Shown here one piece after another: positions 45,340 through 55,440 of a DNA stretch of 64,000 bases. This DNA is from Gigaspora rosea (Eukaryota; Glomeromycota; Glomeromycetes; Diversisporales; Gigasporaceae). The stretch covers positions 165,663-229,662 of the forward strand of contig QKWP01000125.1 in the NCBI GenBank assembly GCA_003550325.1, given 5' to 3'. A program made the position numbers and the translations under genes. The notes below the pieces were generated by a model. It did not search any database. It saw only the letters and a list, made by a program, of their open reading frames with translations, and was not told where the DNA came from. How positions within the stretch are numbered: the stretch's first letter is position 1; each line of letters begins with the position of its first letter.

Positions 45340-46890
45340 TGTACTAGCGTAACATACTGTTATTGACTTATATGAGCATACCGGATTTGCATTCGTGTTA
45401 CTTTGAGATAATCGTTATATCAGATATCATATTGAATTGACACGTATTATTTCTATCAATTCGTGATGCAGAAATGAGAACAGCGATGTAAGCTACTGAT
45501 AATAATTACTTTTAATATAATTTATTAATTACGACATCAAAAATTGCGCATTTTATCAATGACAATAATAATTATTATTAATAATCACATTGATATTTGC
45601 ATTGATCTTTTTCATCGATATTCATAGATAATACATGATTGTTCATGGTTCTTTTTTTTTTTTTTTATTCATTATATTCGAATCGATCTTTATCGCCCTG
45701 TATTACATATTTTCTTCTTCAACACTTTGTTGATTCGCAAGGATATGACTTCGTGACTCGTGAAATTCGTTATAATGAATGTCTAAATATACTAAAAAAT
45801 TCAGATCTTAAGGTTCTTTGTATTGGCGTAACAGAATAACTGCACATGCCTAAACAAGATAGGAATAACTTGGGGATGCCTGTGCTATCCACCATGCTAA
45901 GCATGTGGTGATGAAAAAAATGTGGAAAAAGGTAAATTTATAAAAAAAAATCGTGTAATTATCTTATTAGATTTGGGTTAGACAAAACACTGACCAGATT
46001 CCTGTCGAAAACAAGCATATATTAATATTGGCTTTTTATATTTATTATATATATATTTTTTTATTTTTAATTTTTTTTTTACTTTATTATTATTATTATT
46101 ATTATTATTATTTCTAATTTTTTTCGCTTGCTTTTTTTAATAATTGTTATATGGATACCGATTCTAAAATGACAATCAGAACCAACATAAATTCTGAAAT
46201 GACGCGGAATAAGAATACATGAACTACCTTTTGTCATTATTAACAGATCACCTTAAGATTCATTTATTTAGATACATTAATTCGATTTTATTGAATTTTT
46301 TATTTAATATTTATTTAATAATATCAGGTTCACTCAGTTTTGATCAGCTCACAAATAATTACTTCACAGAAAATTTAATTTACAGAGAATTAATTTCAGG
46401 CAAAGTTATATTGCAATCGATTAATTCACAGACAAGTCCGTTTCATAAAAGTTACTTCATCAAAAGCCAATTTTCGCAGGCAAATTAATCTAGACATTGT
46501 CGTTAGAATTAAGTTTAGGTTTAAAGTTGCAATCTATAAAAAAATTGTCGGTGCAATATATTGAATCAATCGTTTGTAAAATAACCTTGTCTGTAAAATA
46601 TTTATCTACGAACTAAGTTTTCAACAAGCATTTGTCGTTGAAATAATACGGATGTAGATTCATTTATTTATTATTTTATTTTTGTTTAAAAAGAATCAAC
46701 AATATAATTTAGTCCACAATAATAATGAGGCTTTAACCTTCTAAAATTAATTTATTACAATATTAATAATAATATAGTTAATAGATGCGTACCAACCAAT
46801 AACCGTTTATTTGGCAGGCGAAACACCCGAAGGATCACAGGGTGATCGTTTTTACATGAAAAGTAAAAAAAGCGTGCTAACCTGGGCCAC
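45340..46890. repeat. Segment beta, copy 2
   Basis: It is colinear with 40420-41945. Similarity also extends left to about 45310, matching the retroelement's left flank at 28317-28358. It includes the coding-like stretch below, a TTATTATTATT tract (46083-46110) and TTAATTCACAGACAAGT-like repeats around 46320-46490 and in inverted form near 46570-46650. Confidence 0.75.
45659..45839 (+). pseudogene. Unrecognised coding-like stretch in segment beta
   Basis: After a T-run, the frame reads LLQHFVDSQGYDFVTREI and continues with NECLNILKNSDLKVLCIG before a stop. The beta copy 1 equivalent (about 40680-40790) has a 1-base insertion and substitutions. The amino-acid usage looks protein-like, but I recognise no family. 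At 46811-46960 another short frame (KKSVLTWATKGSGCECIKFK) could be a further exon remnant. Confidence 0.25.
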
Positions 46891-47133
46891 GAAGGGCTCA
46901 GGTTGCGAGTGCATTAAATTCAAAGTCAGATGCGCTGTTATTGATACGAAACATCCAGTAACGAATTTATTTTTCTTTTTCTTTATAACAAAAAGGATTA
47001 TGATCCGGATAATCCTTATCCTTAATCCATAAATATTACGGATCTATCTGGTTAAAATTAATGGATAGGATATCCGTATTCAATCCAAATCATCGGATCC
47101 ATTCGGATAAGTGGATTACGGATCTAAACACTA

Positions 47134-48109
47134 GATTTTACAATAAAGGTTCCATATCTAGAATTGCGACAAATTAAAGATCAAGATCGATAAAATTCAA
47201 ATATGTTTTATTATACTTATGCTTTGAGTTTTTGAGTGTTAATTTGAAACCTTCTAGATACTTGTTCATTATTATATTGCTACTTAAAAGTCTTGGTAAA
47301 AGGCATTTGGTAATTCATACACACAATTGTGTAGGTAGGTTAGAATCTATAATTCAAATTTTGCATCGCATGATCATATAATACGTATTAAAAGTAAAAT
47401 TCTTATGAAAGATTTTTATTAATACCTGTATTGTAAAATAATCATTGACACAATATAAATCCATCAAATTGCAAATAATTTCATTAAGACTTAGGTATTT
47501 AAGATCACTAGTTTTGATCGAGTCAAATAATATCATCCACAATCAATTATTCGACCCCCTGATCAGTAGTGACCATTGTTATGCAAAGAAAATTATTTAC
47601 GCTTTATTTTTCTTTCTCATTACCTCTTTTTGTTTTTTCTTTCATTCGTTATTACTTTAATTTCTTTGTAAATACAGTATTTGCACTTTCTTTATTTCAT
47701 TCGTTCTTTCTTTAATTTCTTTGCAAATATTTGCACATTCTTTCTTATTACTTCTTCCATGTCATTATTATTTTCTCATCACCTTATTTCCTTGTAAATA
47801 GTTTTTACTCATTTCCTACTTCATTATCCATCGCTTTATTTTCTCATAGCTGTCCTGATTCTAGTTTTTTTTTTATTTGTCTCATTTTTAGTAATGTAGA
47901 GAAATGTGTGACCGGGAATCCAAATTTATATAAAGGAAGGGTTTTTCGGTAATGGGAAAAACATTAATACGTAAAATAATAAAAAAATTTATATTGTACT
48001 ACGTAACTAAAAAGAATCATCTTATAATAGCAAAATCGACAGAAATTAAGAATCCTATACTCTCACGCCTTTTGAACATGAATTTAATTTATTTCAACTA
48101 ATTATAAAA
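47134..48109. other. Gene-free; T/C-rich low-complexity block
   Basis: From about 47570 to 47880 TTTCTTTC-, TTTCATTCG- and TTTGCAAATATTTGCAC-type units repeat. The rest is AT-rich. Confidence 0.4.
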
Positions 48110-48315
48110 ATGATCTTTAAATCTAAATATCCCGATATAAAAATTCCTCAAGTTGGAATTTATCAATATGCGACAAGTAATCCAAACAAAATTTCATAAG
48201 ATAAGGTTATTTACTTGGATGGGATTACTGGTAAAAGTTATACTTTTAGTGAATTTAAACGTTAATCGAAATAGTTTGCTGCTGTGATGTTTTTGCAATA
48301 TTTTCACCTAATCAG
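48110..48315 (+). pseudogene. 4-coumarate-CoA ligase-like enzyme, first exon relic
   Basis: From ATG the frame reads MIFKSKYPDIKIPQVGIYQY, then a stop, then KVIYLDGITGKSYTFSEFKR. This is the usual N-terminus of fungal 4CL/acyl-CoA-synthetase-like adenylating enzymes. More stops and a frameshift follow. The last part, in a shifted frame, is DVFAIFSPNQ, directly followed by GTACTC as a splice donor. The expected next residues (VDYPIVL) are found at 54792. Confidence 0.7.
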
Positions 48316-48356
48316 GTACTCTTTAAAACTTTTTTCATTAGTAAACCATTTTAATC

Positions 48357-48476
48357 TATGATGGCATTCACAATGTCCAATTTGGTTCAATTTTTTTGGA
48401 CATATGTCCAATTGAAAATTGACATATGTCCAAAAAAAAATTGAAACCAATTGGACATAGTGACGTGCCATCCCTG
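48357..48476. mobile_element. 120-bp palindromic hAT MITE, copy 2
   Basis: Flanks TTTTAATC and ATTTAATC agree at seven of eight. The right end complement is CAGGGATGGCACGTC. The arms carry TTCAATTTTTTTGGACATAT as in copy 1 at 10142. It sits 41 bp after the putative splice donor. Confidence 0.88.
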
Positions 48477-48639
48477 ATTTAATCCCCTACTATCTTTTTT
48501 TATCGGCATGCTGTATATCGTTTCCAATAATGTTAAGGTTATGCGTAGATCATCTTGTTTATTGGCTGTTTTTTAAATCGTGACCCGCCACATTTCCTTT
48601 TAAGCTAAAACGGAAAGGATTTTCGTCAAATAATTTTAT

Positions 48640-48700
48640 ATTATCTTATCTGATATATCTGATATATCTATCTGATATATCTGATATATCTGATATAGCC
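48640..48700. repeat. TGATATATC short tandem repeat
   Basis: TCTGATATATCTGATATATC units repeat about six times; the unit is itself nearly palindromic. Confidence 0.8.
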
Positions 48701-49189
48701 CCGAAAATTTTTTATCGTATTCGGGTTGTATTTATAAATTTTTGGTTATCACGTGAGATTATATATGATAAAGGTTTCACGCAATAATAAATTTAAGTAA
48801 ATAGTACGCAATTTAAGTGTTAATTCTAAATTTATTTTATTTTATTTATTTATTTATTTATATTAATTATTATTATTATTTTGACCGATTTTGACCGTAA
48901 ATGATAAAACAAAGAAGCCAAACTTCGTGGTAAATTTACCCATTAAGTAACTTACTTTTACTTACCTAATTTTAATTTATTTGTTTATTTTTTTTTTTAA
49001 ATAAACAATCTGTGCGTTTCGATGAGATAATGCAGATACTCTAACTAGTCTGGTACTGCTTGATTATGTTCGATTGAGCCTTTGGGCAAATCCTTACTAG
49101 AGCAACCTCGTGAGTTGAGGTTGATAATCACGTTAGCGATATGCTGCGGCGATGACGTTGATGATTCCTAAAATCGAGTTGACATATGC

Positions 49190-49327
49190 ATGACGTACGT
49201 AATTCAACAGAATGAAAAGGTGGCTAAGCAGAACATGAGCGCCTCACAAGGCCCGGGTAAAGGGTGGGATCACGAGCTGAACGAAGCGGATGAGAAAAAA
49301 CATGTGAAGATCATCGTGAGATGCTAA
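49190..49327 (+). CDS. Unrecognised 45-codon frame in a GC-richer island
   Basis: The frame starts MTYVIQQNEKVAKQNMSASQ and ends in HVKIIVRC. It is hydrophilic and charged. The island at 49020-49655 (continuing at 50235-50300 once the hAT element between is removed) is far less AT-rich than its surroundings. It may be a fragment of a gene or element from a different compositional context. I recognise no domain. Confidence 0.2.
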   Translation: MTYVIQQNEKVAKQNMSASQGPGKGWDHELNEADEKKHVKIIVRC

Positions 49328-49655
49328 ATAAGGGATTGAAGACAGGTGAAATATGATGTAAAATCAACTTCCGCGCAACCATCGAACCTGAGCGAGTACA
49401 AGCAAAGGAAACCGACCCCAACAATTACATTAGGTATAGTCAATTCTGTTGAAAGAGGTAGAACAATTCCCATCTTTACCTCTCTTAAATAACCACTCCT
49501 TATGACCTCATACTTATTCAACTATCCATTATCCCTTATTCAATACATCATACTTATCCGACACTTAAATGCATCACCCCTGTCATCAATACTTAATACT
49601 TACCCAACGATCATGGACCCAGGTCATGGTCTCGTGACAAATGATGTCCCGTGAC

Positions 49656-50226
49656 CAGGGCCCTAGAAAACTTTGAAAAGATTAGAAAACAATAAATCGC
49701 AATTTTTATCGATATCGCATTATAAAACAATTTTGTCCTTTTTTCATGCAAGTGAGGTTACATGATAAAAATCCGCAAATTTAATTGGTTAACTATTTTT
49801 GTCCACCAATTACGTTTGCGTATTTGTGTGTAACTTCACGTGCAGGAACAAGTGCATTCGAAAAAATGAATATTAAGTAAAAATTTATAAAATAATAGTT
49901 AAGATATTCAAAAAAACTAAGCATAAATATTAAGTTAAACCTTAATAATAAAGATCTTATTTTTGTATCTTGGTATTAGTTTATTAGAAGTAAGTCTTCT
50001 GAGTGCGTAATTATAGACATGATTTAATTTAATAACCATGATATAAAGATATATATAGTATAAATTAAATGGCAACTTGAGAAATACTTTTAGAATTTCA
50101 TCTCTAATAAATTATCGATCATTTTGATCGGCAAAAATAATACTAAATTTGATATCGCAATAAAAACCATTGGTCGTTACCAAAACAATTTTTCCAAAAT
50201 AATATCGAAATTTTCTAGGGGCCCTG
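49656..50226. mobile_element. 571-bp non-autonomous hAT element
   Basis: A perfect 8-bp duplication CCCGTGAC (49648-49655, 50227-50234) surrounds termini CAGGGCCCTAGAAAA and the complement of CAGGGCCCCTAGAAAA. No transposase. Confidence 0.92.
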
Positions 50227-50625
50227 CCCGTGACTTTGTTCACGACATCAACATAAAATGTCAGGTGGGCGGGATCATGATTGCAATTACATTTTGTTTC
50301 TCGAAAATTTATATAGTAGCTTTTATAATCAATAATATAATATTACAAGTGTTTTGGGGTGCCGCTGGCGCTCTTTCAAAGCTACAAAGTGAACGAAATT
50401 CGATTTTTTAAAATTCCGCTGTGTCCCAACTATCATGCTAAATCTCATACTAACTATTATGCTATGGTCCATACTATTATGCATGTCCATACTAACTACC
50501 GTGCTACTGACTATCTTGCTATGTTGGGGTGTTCGATGTACTATATAAATCAAAACTATGTGTAGTATCTTATAAAAGTCTATTATCAAATTTTTTGATC
50601 TCTGTGTAACAATATTGATTATTTA

Positions 50626-50865
50626 TTACGATAATTCAGATGTCTCTTCTGCTTTTTCATTAATTGATGCTTCGTCATTAATCAATTCTTCTTCATTAAT
50701 CAATGATTCTTCATTGATGGATGCTTCTTCATTGGTAGGTACACTTTCATCAAGTTGGTTTGTTTTTTTAAGCTGTGCATTTTTTAAATGAAATTGGCAT
50801 TTATATGCCCATTCCATTTTCTTGGATTTAATGAGATGCACAATCTTAACAGCGCACAATTCCAA
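50626..50865 (-). CDS. Small acidic repeat-containing hypothetical protein
   Basis: A 79-codon frame has a basic N-terminal half (KIVHLIKSKKMEWAYKCQFH) and a C-terminal half of imperfect 7-residue acidic repeats (INEESLINEEELINDEASIN) from a TTCATTAATCAATGATTC-type DNA repeat. It lies inside a foldback element. It may be a real small gene or a microsatellite frame; I recognise no family. Confidence 0.25.
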   Translation of the reverse strand: MELCAVKIVHLIKSKKMEWAYKCQFHLKNAQLKKTNQLDESVPTNEEASINEESLINEEELINDEASINEKAEETSELS

Positions 50866-51704
50866 AGTAAAATTTTGAGAATATCAATATGAAGTTCCAA
50901 GGAATTAAACTATAGAGCAAAATTTATATCCCATCCAATAGGGCTGTTAATCAGTCCGTCCAGTCTGTCCTGGTTAAAAGACTGCCCAGTCTTTTAAAAA
51001 ACCAGACTGAGACTGCAGTCCAGGACTGAATAGGACTGAATAGGTCTAGACTGGATGAACCCGATGATCAATATAATACTTTTTTGCTATAACGATGAGA
51101 TTAAGCTTGATAGTAAAAAATTTCAATACTTTTACAATAAGCTTTTCAAATTTATAATATTTGCTTATATGATATAAGAGAGCAATAATTAATACGTTTA
51201 ATAATTTTAGTCATACATAAATTATAGATTAGAAAATAATATAATATATTAATATAGCAAAATAGCATTAATTAATTAACTTTGTAAATATGAACATTAT
51301 AGTTAAAATCTGTTAAAAAGATATTTTGTCACTTTTAGCACTTAACATTCGATAATTTGACTGAATAATATAATCATAAATGGTTACGCCAAATCTTCAA
51401 TCTTGTACTGATTCAAGACAAGAATTATCTTTATATATGAAAATATTAAAGCAAATTAACAAACCGATTAGATGTTACCTGCATAGAAAAATTTGATTAA
51501 TATAATATTGTTAGCATTTACATGCCTGTCAAATACTTAAAAATTTATAAACCTACATATTTACAAACAAAATATAAAAATGAAGTATGCTACAAGTATC
51601 GGGTTATTTCCAAGTTAAAATTAAAAAATTTTTAATCGGTAAAATGTGCGTATATAAAAAAAAAACCTGCTAGCAAGAAAAAAAATTTATAAAGTTAAAA
51701 TTTA

Positions 51705-51873
51705 AGATGGTAAGTCTTCAGTAAACCAAGATTTCAAACACAAAACAGCCTGAACAGTTTCATTATCAAGAGAATTTCGTAACTTAGTAACTGTTAATCT
51801 AGCTAAACTAAAAAAGTTGTTCACATAGAACACTAGTAGACATAATAGCTAGATAATCTTGTATTTGCTTATA
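51705..51873 (-). pseudogene. hAT transposase C-terminal dimerisation domain relic
   Basis: The minus strand reads QDYLAIMSTSVLCEQLF, a stop, then RLTVTKLRNSLDNETVQAVL and CLKSWF. This matches the usual hAT C-terminal pattern (YL.I..TSVP.ERLFS, then R..L..E.V..LLFLK.W). Upstream coding sequence is cut off by a MITE and lost, so no catalytic domain remains. Confidence 0.7.
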
Positions 51874-52008
51874 GGCATTGTTTGGAACACGAGTTTGAGA
51901 CAAGCTAATAGTTAATTTAGTTGAATGAAATTATAATTTTTACCAATAAAAATCCTCGGCTAAATTAATCGTTAGCTTGTTTCGAACGCGTATTCCAAAA
52001 TAATGCCC
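51874..52008. mobile_element. 135-bp foldback MITE, GGCATTGTTTGGAA termini
   Basis: The left end GGCATTGTTTGGAACACGAG pairs with the right end, whose complement is GGGCATTATTTTGGAATACG. ATA flanks both sides. The termini resemble PIF/Harbinger-type ends. It is inserted just upstream of the hAT transposase relic. Confidence 0.55.
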
Positions 52009-52679
52009 ATAGGCGTTATTTTGCACAAATACAGTGTAAATTGTAAATCAACTGATCACACTATTGCTGTTATTGATAAATTTCTCTATTTTATTAATGT
52101 TGACAACAGCCCGTCCTCATTATATATTAAACGTGGTTTAATTTGTTTAATAAACTAAAGGGTTTGTAATTGAATTTTAGCCAAAAACAACATTTTATAG
52201 TTGTTTCAAAACGTGTATTATCATAATATTTAGTTGATTTGATATTTACTATTAGGACCGACGGTCCTTTCGGTCTGTCCAAAAAAGGACCAGACCAGCC
52301 CAGTTCCTAGACGGACTGAAGGACCGTCAGTCCAGACCAGACCGACTAACAGACCTACCATCCAACAAAACTTTAAAATAAATCTAAATGTTTGTTTTAC
52401 CAACCAAATAAGATGCAATTAAAATAGTTCAAGGAAAAACTTTGTATAGGTGATTTAAAAGAAGCCTCTATAGCTTTATTATCATAGTAATTAAGAAGCA
52501 ATCTGTATTACTGTAAAAGAATAAAGATGCAACCTGTGCATCTAAAAAAGTGCGATCCATTTATGTATAAAGACATATAATCAATTGATTATTACTTTAA
52601 AAACTTCATAATTAGCTTTTCTATAATACCATAAATAGGTTTGATTTACATAGTACACTGAACACCCCATTGTTACATC

Positions 52680-54650
52680 CTGAACTATCATACTTTTACT
52701 ATTATGCCATGTTCATTTTCATGTGAAATGTTAGTACTGCATCAAAAAAAAAGAAAAAATACTATCATGTTACTAACATCTCAAACTATTATGCATGTCT
52801 AATACTAACTACTGTGCTACTAACTATCTTGCTATGTCCTGAACTATCATGCTTCCACTATTATGCTATGTTAGTTATCATATGAAATGTTAGTATTGTA
52901 TTAAAAAAATACTACTGTACTATTATCTTGCTATATCTGGAACTAACATGCTTCTACTATCAGCTATTGTACATTTGTTATTACACTATATTCTATTTGT
53001 TCTAAAAAAAAAGTAATGTTAATACTGTATATAAAAAAATATTACTATCTTACTAATGTGCCAACTATCATGCTTCTTCTATAGTACTATGTTCATTAAG
53101 GTGCTACATTCTTTTCTAAAAAAAAAGAACATTAGTACTGTGTATGTATATATAAATACTACTGTGCTACTAACTATCTTGCTATATACCAAATTATTAT
53201 GCCTCTACTATCATATATTTGTTATCACTCTACATTCCATTCTAAAGAAAAAAGAAATGCGAATACTGTACATAAAATATATATATATTACTATATTACT
53301 AATATTCTGAACTATTATACCTCTACCATATTGTCACAAAATAACACACAGTAGTAAAATTGCAATTTTTAGCCTAAATTAAGCTTAATTCAGGCTGAAC
53401 CTCAAAACAATGCCCATGCCTGTTATTTCATAACAATAAGGTACTATCTTACTATATATTTCATTCTAAAGAAAAAAGAAACATTAGTACTGTATAAAAA
53501 AAATACTACTGTGCTACTAAATATCTTGTTACACCTGAGCCATCATGTTTCTACTATTATAATATATTAGCTATCATGCAAAATGTTAGTACTGTATTAA
53601 AAATACTACTGTGTTACTAACTATCTTGCTACATCATAAACTATCATTATTGTACTACAAGAAAAAAGAAATATTAATACAGTATATANCTACTGTGCTA
53701 CTAACTATCTTGCTATATACCAAATTATTATGCCTCTACTATCATATATTTGTTATCACTCTACATTCCATTCTAAAGAAAAAAAGAAATGCTAATACTA
53801 TAAATAAAATATATATATATATATTACTATATTACTAATATTCTGAACTATTATACCTCTACCATATTGTCACAAAATAACACACAGTAGTAAAATTGCA
53901 ATTTTTAGCCTAAATTAAGCTTAATTCAGGCTGAACCTCAAAACAATGCCCATGCCTGTTATTTCATAACAATAAGGTACTATCATACTAAGGTTCTCAT
54001 TCTAAAGAAAAAAGAAACATTAGCGCTATATAAAAAAAATACTACTGTGCTACTAAATATCTTGTTACACCTGAGCCATCATGTTTCTACTATTATAATA
54101 TATTAGCTATCATGCAAAATGTTAGTACTGTATTAAAAATACTACTGTGTTACTAACTATCTTGCTACATTCTAAACTATCATTATTGTACTACAAGAAA
54201 AAAGAAATATTAGTACAGTATATATATATATAATATTATTATGCTACTAACATCCCAAATTATCATGCATTGCTATGTTCATTATCATGCTACATTTTGT
54301 TCTAAAAAAAGAAATATTAGTACTGTATATAAAAAAACTACTATGCTACTGAACTATCATTTTTTCTATCATGTTATGTTTATTATTGTACTATATTTCA
54401 TTCTAAAGAAAAAAGAAACATTAGTACTGTATAAAAAAAATACTACTGTGCTACTAACTAACTAACTATGACCTGAACTAACATGCTTTTACTATTATAC
54501 TTTTGTTATCATGCTACATTCTATTCTAAAGAAAAAAGAAATGTTAGTACTGTATATATATCAAAAAAATTATTATATGTTACTAAAATCTAAATTATTA
54601 TGCTTCTACTAATTTACTACATTTGTTATTATGCTAAATAAAAAAAAAAA
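52680..54650. repeat. ~130-bp tandem array, TACTACTGTGCTACTAACTA units
   Basis: Units contain TACTACTGTGCTACTAACTA, TCTTGCTA, GAACTATCATGCTTCTACTA, TTATGCTATG, AAAATGTTAGTACTGTAT and an A-run. Related units also flank the foldback on the left (50430-50520). Within the array, 53153-53688 is repeated almost identically from 53690 (period 536 bp). Confidence 0.85.
53689..53689. other. Ambiguous base N
   Basis: The only N in the window. It lies exactly between the two near-identical 536-bp units, where sequence switches from GTATATA to CTACTGTGC. Confidence 0.95.
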
Positions 54651-54791
54651 TACCACAATAGGTAATGTATTAGTACAATACAAACCCATACTATACTCAT
54701 CTTTAGCTCCCTTAAAGCAACTCATGCGCCTAGTTAATTAATTAATTTATTTATTTGATTTATTCGATGTTATAATTATTTTTCTATCAAG

Positions 54792-55440
54792 GTTGATTAT
54801 CCTATTGTACTCTTGGTGCAATTGCAGCTGGTATTATATAATTTCATATAAATTGATAATTTTTTAATATTTTCCGATTCTAAATTATATTTACTTATTT
54901 CTGTATCTATATGAGGCTAAGTAGCGACAATTAATACAAATAATAAAGCATCTGAATTATCTTATCAATTAACTAGGTGCATCAGTTATAATTGTGCATC
55001 CAGAATTACTTGAAATCGCTATTGAAGCTTCAATCGATGCAAAAATTCTTACTTCTAGGATAATGTTGTTTGGTGATAAAGAAATAAAAGGATATAAACC
55101 TTATCGCTCTATTTTAATTGGTGATCGTGAAATTTTAACCAATTTATTATATTCCTGAAGAAGCAAAATCAACAATTGCTTATTTGCTTTATAGTTCTGG
55201 AACAATTGGAATGCAAAAATCTATCGAACGTACTCATATAAACGCAGTGCCTATTTAGCTCAATTAATGATTACAGATTGTAAACTTGGACCACACAGTA
55301 TAACTATGGGTACCGCAGTAGGTCATATAAAAGAATTTCTTTTAAAGCGTTTTCGGTCTTAGATATTTTTTCGGTCATTCGTTGGGCAGTATTGTTCATG
55401 CGACCTCAATTCATGTTTGTTGGTTATTCTATATTTGATA
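54792..55440 (+). pseudogene. 4-coumarate-CoA ligase-like enzyme, downstream exons relic
   Basis: VDYPIVL, a 1-base frameshift, LGAIAAG, then a short second intron with AG near 54914. The next exon has NTNNKASELSYQLT, GASVIIVHPELLEIAIEASI, FGDKEIKGYKPYRSILIGD and EEAKSTIAYLLYSSGTTG, the AMP-binding phosphate-loop signature of adenylating enzymes. After more stops come LAQLMITDCKLGPHSITMG and RPQFMF. The C-terminal two-thirds of the enzyme (a normal one has about 540 residues) is missing. Confidence 0.8.

Larger units (their letters stand above)
44659..47133. mobile_element. 2.5-kb hAT-ended element containing segment beta copy 2
   Basis: Termini TAGTGTTTCGATCC and the complement of TAGTGTTTAGATCC are flanked by GTTTTTAC and GATTTTAC (seven of eight). 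ATCCGGAT/ATCCGAAT motifs cluster subterminally at both ends (44690-44770, 46995-47120). No transposase is recognised. Beta copy 2 fills most of the interior. Confidence 0.75.
50939..52357 (-). mobile_element. 1.4-kb decayed hAT transposon
   Basis: A perfect 8-bp duplication CCATCCAA (50931-50938, 52358-52365) surrounds termini TAGGGCTGTTAATCAGTC and the complement of TAGGTCTGTTAGTCGGTC. Subterminal CAGTCC/GGACTG motifs are dense at both ends. A hAT transposase C-terminal relic lies inside on the minus strand. Confidence 0.92.
50526..52668. mobile_element. Foldback element, GGGGTGTTC termini, split by a hAT element
   Basis: GGGGTGTTCGATGTACTATA at the left pairs with the right end, whose complement is GGGGTGTTCAGTGTACTATG; the pairing extends ~40 bp. 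Without the hAT element at 50939-52357 it would be ~0.7 kb. The right end also matches part of segment alpha (about 43820-43865). Confidence 0.5.
48316..54791 (+). other. Apparent 6.5-kb intron or gap in the 4CL-like pseudogene
   Basis: The GT at 48316 and AG at 54790-54791 bound sequence made almost wholly of insertions: hAT elements at 48357, 49656 and 50939, an outer foldback at 50526-52668, and a tandem array at 52680-54650. The frame is in phase across the two ends (PNQ then VDYP). Ordinary introns here are under 100 nt. Confidence 0.55.
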
